DNA of 64,000 bases, taken from the NCBI RefSeq assembly GCF_010120595.1, contig NZ_CP038020.1:310001-374000 (forward strand), read 5' to 3'. This document shows, piece after piece, positions 24,742-36,100 of this stretch. How positions within the stretch are numbered: the stretch's first letter is position 1; each line of letters opens with the position of its first letter. The notes beneath the pieces are model-generated. The model was not told the origin of the DNA, made no database searches, and saw only the letters and a list, made by a program, of their open reading frames with translations. Made by a program: the position numbers and the translations under genes. This stretch comes from Streptococcus thermophilus. GTDB lineage: Bacteria > Bacillota > Bacilli > Lactobacillales > Streptococcaceae.

Positions 24742-26643
24742 TTAATCCACTTTACGTCGAGCTTTATTATTGCCTTCAAGGTAAACCATCAAAATAGAGA
24801 TATCTGCTGGATTAACCCCTGAGATACGGCTTGCTTGACCAATGGTTTCAGGATTTATTTTCTTAAATTTTTGACGAGCCTCAGTTGCAATAGAATCAAT
24901 AGCATCCCAATCAATATTTTCCGGAATCTTTTTTTCTTCCATTCGCTTCATCTTAGCTACTTGATCCAAAGCTTTATTGATATACCCTTCGTACTTGATT
25001 TCAGTTTCAAGTAACTCTATAACCTTAGCATCCAAATCTTCTGCAGCTGGACCGACAAACTGAGTAGCTGTAGCGTAATCAATCTCAGGTCGACGCATAA
25101 ACTCTTTGGCTGTCATGGCATCTGTCAAAGGCTTAAATCCTAGAGCTTGAATTTTTTCATTTGTTTCTTTGATAGGCTTTAATTTTTCTTTTGACAGACG
25201 TGTCAACTCTCTGTCAAACTGATTTTTCTTAATTTTAAAGATATTCCAACGTTCATCATCAACCAAGCCAACTTCTCGACCAATAGGTGTCAAGCGCATG
25301 TCAGCATTATCATGACGTAATATAAGTCGATACTCTGCGCGTGAAGTTAATAAACGATATGGTTCCAAGGTTCCTTTCGTGACAAGATCGTCAATCATTA
25401 CACCAATATAGGCATCACTACGTTTGAGAATAAGCTCAGGTTTACCTTGAACTTTCAGAGCTGCATTGATACCAGCAACTAGACCTTGACCTGCTGCTTC
25501 CTCGTATCCAGAAGTTCCGTTGGTCTGTCCTGCTGTAAAGAGACCTGAAATTAACTTCGTTTCAAGTGTTGCTCGTAATTGATGAGGGAGCACGATATCA
25601 TATTCAATCGCATAACCAGTTCGCATCATTTCTGCCTTCTCGAGACCTTTAATTGAGTGAATCAACTCTTTTTGAACATCTTCTGGCAGACTTGTTGACA
25701 GGCCTTGCACATAGACTTCTTCAGTATCTCTTCCTTCAGGTTCAAGGAAAAGTTGATGGCGATTCTTATCGGCAAATCGGACAATTTTATCTTCGATTGA
25801 TGGACAATAACGAGGTCCTACACCCTTGACAATACCTGAAAACATTGGTGCACGGTGTAAATTATTATTGATAATATCGTGGCTCTCTTGATTCGTATAA
25901 GTTAGCCAACAAGGTATTTGATCCTGAAGATAATCTTCATCTTTCGACAAGAATGAAAAATGATTTGGCTTTTCATCACCTGGTTGAATTTCAGTTTCTT
26001 CGTAATCAATTGATGATGCCTTAACACGAGGAGGGGTACCCGTTTTAAATCTTCCTATTTCAAGGCCAAGATCCCTCAGGTTATCTGCCAATGTAACAGA
26101 TGCAAGGCTATTATTAGGACCTGATGAATATTTGAGCTCACCTAGGATAATTTCACCACGCAAAGCCGTTCCTGTTGTTACAACAACCGCTTTAGCTCCA
26201 TATTTTTGATTTGTGGCTGTTCTGACACCAACTACCTTACCATCTTCAACAAAAATTTCATCAACCATTGACTGACGGAGAGTTAAGTTTTCCTGACGCT
26301 CAACTGTATGCTTCATCGTCATAGCATACAAGGCTTTATCTGCTTGTGCACGTAAAGCTCTGACAGCAGGACCCTTACCAGTATTCAACATTTTCATTTG
26401 AATATAAGTTTTATCAATATTTTTACCCATCTCCCCGCCGAGGGCATCAATCTCACGGACAACAATACCCTTGGCCGATCCTCCAATAGAAGGATTACAT
26501 GGCATAAATGCCAGCATCTCTAGGTTAATAGTCGCTAATAAAACCTTACATCCCATGCGGGCTGCAGCTAGGGAGGCTTCTACTCCCGCATGACCAGCTC
26601 CGATTACAATAATATCGTACTCTTCTATAAAATTATAAGTCAT
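24742..26643 (-). CDS. mnmG: tRNA uridine-5-carboxymethylaminomethyl modification enzyme MnmG
   Basis: FAD-dependent subunit that, with MnmE, modifies the wobble uridine (cmnm5U34) of several tRNAs. The 633-residue product starts with the Rossmann FAD motif [20 protein letters not shown], has the conserved [20 protein letters not shown], the second cysteine region around [11 protein letters not shown] and a C-terminal MnmE-binding domain ending [20 protein letters not shown]. Full length. mnmA, another wobble-uridine enzyme, lies 1.2 kb upstream on the same strand. Confidence 0.97.
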   Translation of the reverse strand: MTYNFIEEYDIIVIGAGHAGVEASLAAARMGCKVLLATINLEMLAFMPCNPSIGGSAKGIVVREIDALGGEMGKNIDKTYIQMKMLNTGKGPAVRALRAQADKALYAMTMKHTVERQENLTLRQSMVDEIFVEDGKVVGVRTATNQKYGAKAVVVTTGTALRGEIILGELKYSSGPNNSLASVTLADNLRDLGLEIGRFKTGTPPRVKASSIDYEETEIQPGDEKPNHFSFLSKDEDYLQDQIPCWLTYTNQESHDIINNNLHRAPMFSGIVKGVGPRYCPSIEDKIVRFADKNRHQLFLEPEGRDTEEVYVQGLSTSLPEDVQKELIHSIKGLEKAEMMRTGYAIEYDIVLPHQLRATLETKLISGLFTAGQTNGTSGYEEAAGQGLVAGINAALKVQGKPELILKRSDAYIGVMIDDLVTKGTLEPYRLLTSRAEYRLILRHDNADMRLTPIGREVGLVDDERWNIFKIKKNQFDRELTRLSKEKLKPIKETNEKIQALGFKPLTDAMTAKEFMRRPEIDYATATQFVGPAAEDLDAKVIELLETEIKYEGYINKALDQVAKMKRMEEKKIPENIDWDAIDSIATEARQKFKKINPETIGQASRISGVNPADISILMVYLEGNNKARRKVD

Positions 26644-26651
26644 TTTTTCTC

Positions 26652-27107
26652 CTACTCTTTAAGATGAATGTGTCGTAATTGTCCGTCCCATTCTGGTAAG
26701 GCGGCTTTTAGAAATGCCGGTTTCAGATTAACAGTATGTAGGTCATCTAAAGCAAGCCACCGGCAAGGTAATGGCTTCGCATCTTCTTGCATGGTTAAAG
26801 GGGCATCTTCTAGCAAGTCCACTAAATAATGGAACTCGATATTATGATAATGGACCCCAGTTTGTTCAAAGCGATTTTCAACAATGAAAGCTAACTGAAC
26901 AGCTCTAGATGCGACACCGAGTTCTTCTCTTACTTCTCGAACCACAGCATCTTCAGTAGCTTCATACACTTGAATAGCACACCCAATTGTATAAAAACTG
27001 TCCTCATCTTCTACGACTAACAAGCGATTGTCATTTACAATCAAAGCAGTCGCTCTCACACCAAAAACAGTGGAATCAATTTTCATCCGAAAATCCTGAT
27101 GTTGCAT
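26652..27107 (-). CDS. Nudix hydrolase with altered Nudix box
   Basis: A 151-residue Nudix protein, 8 bp upstream of mnmG on the same strand. The box reads [20 protein letters not shown] then ELG: the catalytic REVREELG is present, but the usual second Gly is Cys and the Gly before Glu is Tyr. ATG 27107 has GGGAGG 6 nt upstream; the frame from 27179 adds 24 hydrophobic residues without a Shine-Dalgarno. Substrate unknown; the altered glycines may be lineage-specific. Confidence 0.8.
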   Translation of the reverse strand: MQHQDFRMKIDSTVFGVRATALIVNDNRLLVVEDEDSFYTIGCAIQVYEATEDAVVREVREELGVASRAVQLAFIVENRFEQTGVHYHNIEFHYLVDLLEDAPLTMQEDAKPLPCRWLALDDLHTVNLKPAFLKAALPEWDGQLRHIHLKE

Positions 27108-27224
27108 TTTTTCCTCCCTTAAAACAACACAAAAATAGTCAAAACTCGCAAGAAGTGCAGGACAAAAAACCTGCAACATCCATGAGCTTTGACCATCATG
27201 ACTATTGTTAAAATTATTTTATCA

Positions 27225-27262
27225 AATCAAATTGTTTTGTCAATTCCAATCACAATTTGATT
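27225..27262. repeat. inverted repeat upstream of the Nudix gene
   Basis: AATCAAATTG (27225-27234) and CAATTTGATT (27253-27262), a perfect 10-bp repeat around an 18-nt centre, about 120-155 bp upstream of the Nudix start. No T-run follows on either side, so more likely an operator or leader hairpin than a terminator. Confidence 0.4.
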
Positions 27263-27378
27263 AGAGTCTGCACTCTAAAGCCATGTAAGCAGGAAGATTT
27301 GAAATTGGATTCATTATAGCGAAAAATGCCATAAATGCATAAAACAATTGGGAACTCTTCGTTATTACTTAACTCCAG

Positions 27379-28515
<1,137 letters not shown>

Positions 28516-28643
28516 TCAAATAAAATTTAACATAGACTTGAAGGGTCTAGTTATTCAAATATCGATTTGAAGGTCGATTTTGAAGCGTAAAAGCACGCAA
28601 ACTTAATTATATCATGATTAAAGAATAATGCAAAAGGGTTACA

Positions 28644-30353
28644 CTAGGGAACCTTTTTTATATTTATTTTAATGTAAACCCACTGTAAAGATATTACTCC
28701 CCAGATTATTATTGGAATCCATACGGCTATAACTAACCATCTCGGTTCTTGGTAACTTAACACCAGTTTATTCTGCCCTTTTTGTGATGAAACTATTGGT
28801 GTACCTATCGTTGACAATCTATAATCAGCCTTGTTAAGTTCTTGACCATTTAGTGTCAAGATGGAATCTCTATAGACAACTATTGGTAAGTTTAACTCCT
28901 CTCCTTCAGCAGCTTGCCAAGTTAATACAAGATAACCATCTTCGAGCATCTTTTCTGCACTCTGATTCTTAACAACATTTTTATAATAAAGATCGTAAGT
29001 ATTCTGCTTACCTATTGTCCCATAAATTGGAACATAATCTGGTGTTGGTTTAACAACTAAATTTAAAAATTGTGACAAATCACTGTCATCCATAGTAAGA
29101 TTTATCGTCTGGTAATCTCCTTCAACGTAAGTATGTTTAACAATGGTAATAAGTTCACCATCTTGTGCCGCAGTTTTTACACGATCGGTAGTATCCATCA
29201 TATTCTGAATGAGACCAATGCCCGCAAAGGCAAAGAGTAAAACAGCAATACTTTTTCGCCAGTTTACAAATCGCGTGACCGTTAACCCCGTAATTGCTAA
29301 AAGTAAAATGGTAGCAGGAACAAAGAATCTAAATGGAAATTGAATCAGTTCAGCAAATGTATTTCCATTTTCTACTAGATACTGCCACGGAAAAAGACCT
29401 GTTGATAAAAAAAAGAAGACAAAATAGATAAAATGCAATATTTTTTTCCATTTGGCCAATTTCTTCCAATTCAAAATAGCATAAACAAACTGTAAAACGA
29501 GTAACACCATTAAGGAAATTGGAGTATATAGCCAGTATCTTGCTGTTCCATCAATTCCATTCTTACCTATTTCCCTATTTATAAATGGATCTAAAAGATG
29601 ATTCGTGCCTCTCAAATATAGGAGTATTAACCAGACATTGACAGTCAGCAAGAGGAAAAGAATGACTGCTATAAAGACTTGCAAGAAGGTTTCCTTCTTC
29701 TTAGCGACGGATAACGTTACAAAGGTGTAAAGATAGAAAGGAATATACATCATCACTAACATTAAAGCGCTAAGCACATGAACTTGAAAAATCAAGGCCA
29801 TGGATAAGGCAAGTCTAATTGGTTCTACTTTTTGATAAAAAATGTAGCGAATTGCTGGGATAAAACAAAAAGGTAATAAAGCTGCTCCCCAACTAGAAAA
29901 CCCCTGACGCATCGTCCAGTACTGGATAGAGAATGTTGTAGCATAGAGTAAACCTAATGACAAGGCAATGGTAGTCTTAACTTTACACTGCTTGAGCAAA
30001 GCATACATTGAGGACTCAGCTAATATATGTAGTAGTATCCTCGACACAATCTGATAACGAAACCAAGTGCCACTTATTAAAACAAGTCCTCCTTGTAAAT
30101 AAGCAAAAAAAGGACCGTAAAGAGCATTGACAATGCGGCCTGACTGTTGGAAGCCATACAAAGATAAAAAGTAAGAAAAGTTACCATTCTTTAATTGCAT
30201 AGCGGCTTCATAAAACCTATTATAGTGAAAAACGGAATCTGAACCTAAAATGACTTTTTTTGTAAATAATTGTGGCGTAACCAATAACACAGCAAAAGAT
30301 ACAATAATAAGGGGAACCCATGGCTTTTCTTTTGATTTAAAAAATTGTTTCAT
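28644..30353 (-). CDS. large multi-pass membrane protein (PTPS-related / GT-C-like)
   Basis: About 569 residues with roughly 11 transmembrane helices spread over residues 10-370 and a C-terminal extracytoplasmic beta-rich domain followed by a last helix (WLVIAVWIPIIIWGVISLQW). This is the layout of membrane proteins annotated as 6-pyruvoyl-tetrahydropterin synthase-related and of GT-C-fold transferases such as YfhO. No catalytic residue can be assigned. ATG 30353 has GAAAGG 8 nt upstream; ATG 30368 is also possible. It stands as a single gene followed by an untranslated gap before mnmA. Confidence 0.7.
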   Translation of the reverse strand: MKQFFKSKEKPWVPLIIVSFAVLLVTPQLFTKKVILGSDSVFHYNRFYEAAMQLKNGNFSYFLSLYGFQQSGRIVNALYGPFFAYLQGGLVLISGTWFRYQIVSRILLHILAESSMYALLKQCKVKTTIALSLGLLYATTFSIQYWTMRQGFSSWGAALLPFCFIPAIRYIFYQKVEPIRLALSMALIFQVHVLSALMLVMMYIPFYLYTFVTLSVAKKKETFLQVFIAVILFLLLTVNVWLILLYLRGTNHLLDPFINREIGKNGIDGTARYWLYTPISLMVLLVLQFVYAILNWKKLAKWKKILHFIYFVFFFLSTGLFPWQYLVENGNTFAELIQFPFRFFVPATILLLAITGLTVTRFVNWRKSIAVLLFAFAGIGLIQNMMDTTDRVKTAAQDGELITIVKHTYVEGDYQTINLTMDDSDLSQFLNLVVKPTPDYVPIYGTIGKQNTYDLYYKNVVKNQSAEKMLEDGYLVLTWQAAEGEELNLPIVVYRDSILTLNGQELNKADYRLSTIGTPIVSSQKGQNKLVLSYQEPRWLVIAVWIPIIIWGVISLQWVYIKINIKKVP

Positions 30354-30454
30354 TGCTAAACCTTTCATTCCCCATTATAACAAAAAGCTCCGTGAAAACG
30401 ATTACTAATATCCGAAATAAAAAGCTGAAAGATCCCTCCCAACTTCTATAAATC

Positions 30455-31139
30455 TTAGTAATTCCAAGCTGACAATCCTTGTGCGTTATAGGCATTCAAG
30501 GCTGATTGAATTTGATCTTCAACTGTTGCAGTTGAACCCCATCCTGGCATTGTTTGGAAGAGACCTGATGCCCCTGAACTGCTTGCTACAGTATAATCAC
30601 CATTTGATTCACGCGCAATAATCGACTCCCAGGTTGACTGTGGGACTCCAGTTACTGCTGCCATCTGTACTGCTGCATAAGAACCGATTTCTCCTGCAGT
30701 GTTGCCATTTGAGATAATAACTAAACCATTTCCAGTAGTCGAAGCAGCAACCGAAGAAGCTGCTCCATTATTTTGAGTAAACGTAGCGTCAATGCTTGCT
30801 GTTGTAGCAGACTCTGATTGAGGTTTTTCTGATGCTCCTACTGTTTCGGTCGTTGTCTCTGATTGAGCTTTACTTTCTTCAACCTTTTCTTTATTCTCTT
30901 TGCTTGAGCTAACCTCTGTTGATTTCACCAAATCTGCTGTTGATTCTGACGTTGTTGATGTTGTTGAAGGAGTTGGTATAACTGAATCCGAGAATGCGTT
31001 AACCAATCCTTTATTAACTAAAGGAGAGAGTGAAACTGCCAAAATGACACTAAAACTCGTTACAATTGCTACTGGTACCGCCAATGATTTTTTTACTGTT
31101 AATTTGATACGACGTCCCTTATAACTTTTTTTTAAACAT
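30455..31139 (-). pseudogene. secreted transglycosylase-like (SLT) protein, frameshifted in an A8 run at codon 3
   Basis: AGGAGAG and ATG 31139 open ATG-TTT followed by eight A residues; read straight this gives a stop after six codons. With seven A's the frame becomes [20 protein letters not shown] joined to a signal/anchor helix ([20 protein letters not shown]), a Ser/Thr-rich linker and a C-terminal lysozyme-like domain ([33 protein letters not shown], ending [12 protein letters not shown]). The domain and catalytic Glu region are intact. Downstream in-frame starts (TTG 31084) have no Shine-Dalgarno. It may be a pseudogene, a slippage-controlled gene or a sequence error. Confidence 0.7.
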
Positions 31140-31241
31140 TAATCTCTCCTAGTTTCTTCTAGTTATATTTATCATAACCTAGTAATATTACTGCCGATTA
31201 TTCATATTATGCCTAATGTTACAATGATTTATCATTTCAAT

Positions 31242-31270
31242 AAAAAAACACCAAAAATCTGGCATTTTTT
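31242..31270 (-). terminator. terminator after the LysM protein gene
   Basis: On the minus strand AAAAATGCCA pairs with TGGTGTTTTT (two wobble pairs), loop of 6 nt, T-run follows; about 55 bp after the LysM gene stop. Confidence 0.75.
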
Positions 31271-31323
31271 CTCTTATTTGTATGAGTTTCTACTTTATTT
31301 TCTCACAATTCAATGACAAAATT

Positions 31324-31878
31324 TTAGTACCAGCCATTGGCGTTCCAGAAAGCAAGAGCTGCTGTCCATGAACCATAACGACTTGCTACATAATTATCTG
31401 CTACTTTTTCTTGGTTCGCAGGAGAAAAATCACCATTCAAATATGATGAAGATAATTGATAACGTCCATAATATTGTCCGTTTTGGGCTGTGTAGCTACC
31501 ACTTGACTCACGTTGAGCGATTTCTTCCTTAGCAGCTGCCTCTGAAGAAGAAAGATTTGTGTCGGTCGTTTGGTTACTTTCACTTTGGGTAGAATCTGTT
31601 GATGTTTCTACTAAAGCAGGTGTCTCTGCTGGCTCCTCAGTAGTTTCATTAATCGTTAATTTTTGACCAATATAAATCTTATTAGCATCTTGGATGCCAT
31701 TTTTTGAGACGATTTCGTCCACTGTCGTACCATTCTTCTTAGCAATAGCTGAAAGGGTATCTCCTTTTTGAACTGTGTAAGTTTCTGCATTAGCTAAAGC
31801 TGTTGCTCCAAGTGTTGCCACTGTAACAAGTCCAAAAAGACCTAGTTTTTTAGTGTTAAATGTATTCTTTGTTTGCAT
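31324..31878 (-). CDS. secreted LysM protein with C-terminal lysozyme-like domain
   Basis: A 184-residue exported protein: signal peptide (residues 1-31, LFGLVTVATLGATALANA with cleavage after the AxA), a LysM peptidoglycan-binding domain (about 32-77, YTVQKGDTLSAIAKKNGTTV), a Ser/Thr/Glu linker and an SLT-type catalytic-like end (EEIAQRESSGSYTAQNGQYY, then GRYQLSS). Paralogous in its last domain to the preceding gene downstream, so the pair are probably cell-wall lytic or remodelling proteins. Own Shine-Dalgarno (AAAGGAG), own terminator. Confidence 0.85.
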   Translation of the reverse strand: MQTKNTFNTKKLGLFGLVTVATLGATALANAETYTVQKGDTLSAIAKKNGTTVDEIVSKNGIQDANKIYIGQKLTINETTEEPAETPALVETSTDSTQSESNQTTDTNLSSSEAAAKEEIAQRESSGSYTAQNGQYYGRYQLSSSYLNGDFSPANQEKVADNYVASRYGSWTAALAFWNANGWY

Positions 31879-32104
31879 GACAATGCTCCTTTATCTATTT
31901 ATAGTCCAATCCATATTAGTAAAAGTTATTAAATTATTTTATTTATGACCAATAGGTTAATAGTTAATCAACTGGCTTATTCACTATAGGGATTCTTTAA
32001 TCCAGATTAAGCTGAAGAACTATAACCATGTATCTATAATACCGTGCAAATATAACATCTTCTTGTTAGTGATATTAAAAATATTACAGGTAGATTGAGA
32101 TTAG

Positions 32105-32134
32105 ACGAAAAAGAACGCCTACGTAGACGTTCTT
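32105..32134 (-). terminator. ecf operon terminator
   Basis: AAGAACG (32111-32117) and CGTTCTT (32128-32134) flank CTACGTAG; on the minus strand TTTTTCG follows. It closes the rodZ-pgsA-ecfA1-ecfA2-ecfT run. Confidence 0.75.
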
Positions 32135-32142
32135 CAAATACT

Positions 32143-32166
32143 TCTAGGTCTTAAGACCTAGTTTTT
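32143..32166. repeat. perfect palindrome with T-run on the plus strand
   Basis: CTAGGTCTTAAGACCTAG (18 nt, 32144-32161) followed by TTTTT on the plus strand. It looks like a terminator for plus-strand transcription, although no plus-strand gene leads into it. Confidence 0.55.
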
Positions 32167-32181
32167 ATTCATTTTTACGAA

Positions 32182-32976
32182 TTAACTCTTAAGATAAAAA
32201 AGTATTAACCCTAAAGCTAAAATAGCAATAATTGACAAGGTATCTCGACAGTTCCATAAAAGTCGACGATATTTTGTTCGCCTTTCACCACCCTGATAAC
32301 CTCTGGCTTCCATAGCTATAGCCAGAGCATCTGCTCGTTTAAAGCTAGATGCAAACAAAGGAATTAAGATTGGTATAATTGACCGAACCTTTTGAATAAT
32401 ATTTCCTTCACCAAAATCAACACCACGCGCCTTCTGAGCATTCATAATACGCGTTGTATCGTCCATCAAGGTTGGTACAAAACGTAAACTCAAAGATAAC
32501 ATTAGACCAATTTCATGTGCCGGTACTTTAAAAATAGTCAGCGGTTTTAAAAGTGACTCTACTGCATCAGATAAACTTAACGGCGTAGTTGTTAAAGTAA
32601 GTAAGGTGGAAAAACTAATAATGAGTATAAACCTGAGAAATATCATCCAACCTTGATTTAAACCAACTTCCGTAATCTTAAAAAATCCGATGGACCAAAG
32701 CACATTCCCTCTTGTATTGAAGAAAACTTGAAACAGGGTAGAGAATAACATAATCCAAATCATTGGTTTAATACCACCCAAAAAGAAACCAAGCTTGATT
32801 TTAGACAAGAAAACCAAGAAAAGTGTAAATAGAGTTATCACAGCATAAGTTACAGGATTATTAGCCCAAAAAATGACGATAATATAAATCAGCATTGCTA
32901 ATAATTTACTTCTAGGATCTAATCGGTGTATAAAAGAATCACCAACAATATAACGCCCAATAATTAACTTATCCAT
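32182..32976 (-). CDS. ecfT: energy-coupling factor transporter transmembrane protein EcfT
   Basis: Scaffold subunit that links the two ATPases to exchangeable vitamin-binding S components (riboflavin, folate, biotin, etc.). 264 residues, five or so transmembrane helices, and the two coupling-helix motifs near the C-terminal half ([14 protein letters not shown] and [20 protein letters not shown] with the AxAxARG signatures). Starts 8 bp inside the end of ecfA2. No S component gene is in this window, so the module is of the shared group II type. Confidence 0.94.
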   Translation of the reverse strand: MDKLIIGRYIVGDSFIHRLDPRSKLLAMLIYIIVIFWANNPVTYAVITLFTLFLVFLSKIKLGFFLGGIKPMIWIMLFSTLFQVFFNTRGNVLWSIGFFKITEVGLNQGWMIFLRFILIISFSTLLTLTTTPLSLSDAVESLLKPLTIFKVPAHEIGLMLSLSLRFVPTLMDDTTRIMNAQKARGVDFGEGNIIQKVRSIIPILIPLFASSFKRADALAIAMEARGYQGGERRTKYRRLLWNCRDTLSIIAILALGLILFYLKS

Positions 32977-33811
32977 GAACCAACACCTCTACGAATTCCT
33001 CTATTGTAATAGGAAGACTTTCAAAGCTATAACCTTTTTCTTGCAGTTGTAGCGCAAACTCTGTGATTTTAGGAACACCTAACTGCTTTTCTTTGAGAAA
33101 AGCGACTTTTTGGAAAACATCTTTAGGAGTTCCTGACAATACTAGGCGCCCTTTTTCCATAACATTTACAGCTGTTGCATAATCTGCAACGTCATCCATC
33201 AAATGTGTAACCAAGACAATCGTTATTCCAGAAAGGTGTAACTGCTTAAAGAGTGACATTAACTCCTTTCGTCCTTGAGGATCTAGACCAGCAGTCGGTT
33301 CATCCAACACTAAAATATCTGGTTGCATAGCTAGAATACCTGCAATAGTAACACGTCGCATCTGCCCTCCCGATAAATCAAAAGGATTCTGATCACGTAA
33401 CTCATCTGAGAGACCAACTAATCTTAGACTTTCCAGAGCACGCTGTTCGGCCTCCTCCTTAGAAACTCCGAAATTTTGAGGTCCAAAAGCAATATCTTCT
33501 AAAACAGTTTCTGCAAATAACTGACTCTCCGGAAATTGAAAAACTAAACCGACCTTTTTACGGATTGGCTTTATTTCCTTATTCTTGGATTGACTATTTA
33601 TAATAGTGTCATCAACTTTAACCTGACCACTAGTTGGTAAATAAAGTCCATTCAGCAACTGCATAATCGTTGATTTACCACTCCCTGTATGTCCAATAAA
33701 GGCTGTATACGAACCATCTTTTATCGTAACTGTCATATCAAAAAGGGCACGCCTCTCAAAAGGAGTACCCGATTGATAGGTATAACTTACATTTTCGAGA
33801 TATATTCCCAT
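32969..33811 (-). CDS. ecfA2: energy-coupling factor ATPase EcfA2
   Basis: ABC ATPase of the ECF core: Walker [20 protein letters not shown]-loop, signature [14 protein letters not shown], Walker [21 protein letters not shown] and the switch His in [10 protein letters not shown]. 280 residues, full length. It overlaps ecfA1 by 25 bp and ecfT by 8 bp, so the three are translated as a coupled unit. Confidence 0.94.
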   Translation of the reverse strand: MGIYLENVSYTYQSGTPFERRALFDMTVTIKDGSYTAFIGHTGSGKSTIMQLLNGLYLPTSGQVKVDDTIINSQSKNKEIKPIRKKVGLVFQFPESQLFAETVLEDIAFGPQNFGVSKEEAEQRALESLRLVGLSDELRDQNPFDLSGGQMRRVTIAGILAMQPDILVLDEPTAGLDPQGRKELMSLFKQLHLSGITIVLVTHLMDDVADYATAVNVMEKGRLVLSGTPKDVFQKVAFLKEKQLGVPKITEFALQLQEKGYSFESLPITIEEFVEVLVHG

Positions 33812-34617
33812 AATTGTTCTACCAATTCCTTTTCTGTCAGATAGCCTTCACAATCTATCAAACCTTGATTTTTAAGTTTCTGAGTTAGTAACGCACTAAA
33901 AGGGATATCAAGACCTAAGTCAACCAACTCTGAGCCTCTGCTAAAAAGTTCACGAGGGCTTGAGATGGACTCCACTTTACCTTGTTTTAAAACTAAAACA
34001 CGGTTGCTCATCGCAACCTCATCGAGATCATGAGTAATTGATAAAACAGTCATTCCATATTGCTGACGAATATCCTCAATAGATTGAATTAATTCCTGGC
34101 GACCTTCTGGATCAAGCATACTTGTTGCTTCATCCAAAATCAAAATAGATGGTCTCATGGCAATAATTCCAGCAATAGCCACACGTTGTTTTTGACCTCC
34201 AGATAGTCTGGCTGGTTCTCTATCCTTAAAATCCATCATGCCTACAAAAGACAATGCCTCTTGAACTCTAGAAACCATCTCTTTATAGGGAAGTCCCTTA
34301 TTTTCAAGACCGAAAGCAACATCATCTTCAACAGTAGCTCCAACAAATTGATTATCTGGATTTTGAAAAACCATACCAATTTTATCACGAATATCCCAGA
34401 CAGTCTCTTCTGTTAATTCCTGACCATCAACAATGATCTGCCCAGAATCTGCCACTAAAAGTCCGCCAATTAGACGTGCTGTCGTGGATTTTCCAGATCC
34501 GTTATGGCCTACAATGGATAACCATTCCCCACGTTTCACGTGAAACGATACATTATTCAGGGTATAGGAGGTTTGATCTTGATTATATTTAAATTTTAAA
34601 TTTTTTATTTCAATCAT
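33787..34617 (-). CDS. ecfA1: energy-coupling factor ATPase EcfA1
   Basis: Second ATPase of the ECF core: Walker [19 protein letters not shown], signature [16 protein letters not shown], Walker [21 protein letters not shown] and H-loop [10 protein letters not shown]. 276 residues. A perfect 14-bp parS core lies inside the coding sequence near the 5' end (34533-34546), encoding HVKRG. It starts 12 bp after pgsA. Confidence 0.94.
   Translation of the reverse strand: MIEIKNLKFKYNQDQTSYTLNNVSFHVKRGEWLSIVGHNGSGKSTTARLIGGLLVADSGQIIVDGQELTEETVWDIRDKIGMVFQNPDNQFVGATVEDDVAFGLENKGLPYKEMVSRVQEALSFVGMMDFKDREPARLSGGQKQRVAIAGIIAMRPSILILDEATSMLDPEGRQELIQSIEDIRQQYGMTVLSITHDLDEVAMSNRVLVLKQGKVESISSPRELFSRGSELVDLGLDIPFSALLTQKLKNQGLIDCEGYLTEKELVEQLWEYISKM
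34533..34546. other. parS site inside ecfA1
   Basis: GTTTCACGTGAAAC is the perfect inner 14 bp of the bacterial parS consensus TGTTTCACGTGAAACA; the flanking bases are C and G. A ParB gene is encoded 17 kb away and origin-proximal parS sites are typical of streptococci. Confidence 0.85.
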
Positions 34618-34629
34618 TGGTTTATCGTA

Positions 34630-35172
34630 CTACTTAAAGGTGTCCTTAAACAAGAAACCTGCACCCTTGAAATAATCATAGCCTGAGTAAATCGTAAAGA
34701 ATAAAGCTACATACAGCATGATTGTCCCTACAAAATGCACATGACACAATAACAAAATAATAGATAACATCTGAGTCACTGTTTTAATCTTACCAGGCAT
34801 AGCTGCAGCGAGAACTGTGCCACCGTTTTCGACTAACAAAAGACGAAGTCCTGTAACTGCCAACTCCCGACAGATGATAACTGAAACAACCCAAGCAGGT
34901 GCTTGATTAATACCTACTAACATAATAAAAGCTGACATTACCAACATTTTATCCGCTAAAGGATCTGCAAATTTCCCAAAATTAGTAACAACATGCCATT
35001 TTCGTGCCAAATAGCCATCTAAATAATCTGTAATGCTAGCAATGGCAAAAACAACTGCTGCCGCAATATGCATCACATTGCTCGACGCAAGTGATGTCAT
35101 CAATAAAAAGATGGGAATTAAGATAATTCTAGCAAGTGTCAATAAGTTAGGTAAATTTTCTTTTTTAAACAT
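34630..35172 (-). CDS. pgsA: CDP-diacylglycerol--glycerol-3-phosphate phosphatidyltransferase
   Basis: Makes phosphatidylglycerol phosphate, the committed step to phosphatidylglycerol and cardiolipin. 180 residues, five or six helices, and the CDP-alcohol transferase motif spread over DYLDGYLARKWHVVTNFGKF then ADPLADK (D-x2-DG-x2-AR-x8-G-x3-D-x3-D). Membrane enzyme. It lies between rodZ and the ecf genes, as in other streptococci. Confidence 0.95.
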   Translation of the reverse strand: MFKKENLPNLLTLARIILIPIFLLMTSLASSNVMHIAAAVVFAIASITDYLDGYLARKWHVVTNFGKFADPLADKMLVMSAFIMLVGINQAPAWVVSVIICRELAVTGLRLLLVENGGTVLAAAMPGKIKTVTQMLSIILLLCHVHFVGTIMLYVALFFTIYSGYDYFKGAGFLFKDTFK

Positions 35173-35184
35173 TTCTTCTCGATT

Positions 35185-36042
35185 CTATTGGATTCTTAAT
35201 GTTAGGTAGCTAGGTGTATTTTGATCTAGTTGAGATAAATCAAGTGACTCTCCATTTACCTTGAGAGTAACTTTTGAAGGTTGAGCGATAATAATTTGAG
35301 TTGTTTTGATTTTATCAGAAAGATCCAAAGAGTATTTTGATTTATTAGTTTTTGAAAGATAATAACTCTCTGAAGTATCTGAGTTATCTACAGAAAACCA
35401 TGTATCGTTACTATTTTCTGATAACTCCACTTCTAAAACTACTGAAGATTTTACATTGGAGAAATCAACCATTAATTGATTTCCTTGAGTTGTTGTTGTA
35501 AAATTGGCCCCCGATACTGTAACCTCAGAAATGCTTCGAGACGACTTAGCTCCACTTGCAATTGATAAGTGATTAGCTGTAGAGATAGTATTGGGCTTAA
35601 TCACCTGAGGTTGGTTAGAAAGGTGTCTAATAATAATATATCCAACTGAACAGATGATAAGTAATGAAACCGCACTCAGAATTAGTAAAGGGATATAGTT
35701 AGACTTTCTTTTTTCTTCACGTTTAAGTTTTGAAAAACGTGACATGGGGACTTTAGTATCTAAAATATCTTCCTTACGTTCAACTTGTTTCTTTTCTTCT
35801 TTAACTTTTCGCTCATTCTTTTTCTGCTCTTCGTACAGATGTTTTCCATCTAAATCAACCGAAGTAGCGTACTTTTCAAGTGCTTCTTGCTGAATGTCCT
35901 TGGGTAAAGCTTTAAGTTGATCCATTTCCATAGCTAGAAGATACTGCGCTTCAACCCCTGAAACTTTTTCTGCATCATATAAACTTAATTCTTTTTTTAT
36001 TCGTGCTGCACGTAATTGCTCACCAAGAGAGTATCGCTTCAT
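35185..36042 (-). CDS. rodZ: RodZ-like helix-turn-helix membrane protein
   Basis: 285 residues: N-terminal Cro/C1-like helix-turn-helix (LGEQLRAARIKKELSLYDAE, about 6-70), a basic juxtamembrane stretch, one transmembrane helix (about 117-137, IPLLILSAVSLLIICSVGYI) and a C-terminal DUF4115 beta domain outside (DLSDKIKTTQIIIAQPSKVT). RodZ organises the elongation machinery; in ovoid streptococci it localises at mid-cell. It is followed by pgsA after 12 bp and preceded by the two M16 peptidase genes. Confidence 0.9.
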   Translation of the reverse strand: MKRYSLGEQLRAARIKKELSLYDAEKVSGVEAQYLLAMEMDQLKALPKDIQQEALEKYATSVDLDGKHLYEEQKKNERKVKEEKKQVERKEDILDTKVPMSRFSKLKREEKRKSNYIPLLILSAVSLLIICSVGYIIIRHLSNQPQVIKPNTISTANHLSIASGAKSSRSISEVTVSGANFTTTTQGNQLMVDFSNVKSSVVLEVELSENSNDTWFSVDNSDTSESYYLSKTNKSKYSLDLSDKIKTTQIIIAQPSKVTLKVNGESLDLSQLDQNTPSYLTLRIQ

Positions 36043-36100
36043 TTTTCCCCTTTCTAATATTCTTCTTTGTTTTAGTGTTTATATTATAGCAAATATTTAC

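Larger units (their letters stand above)
31879..32181. other. 303-bp intergenic region between ecfT and the LysM gene
   Basis: No gene visible. It holds the LysM gene leader and two hairpins next to ecfT: a 7-bp stem with a CTACGTAG centre (32111-32134) and the perfect palindrome TAGGTCTTAAGACCTA (32145-32160). I found no WalR-type repeat pair upstream of the LysM gene. Confidence 0.5.
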
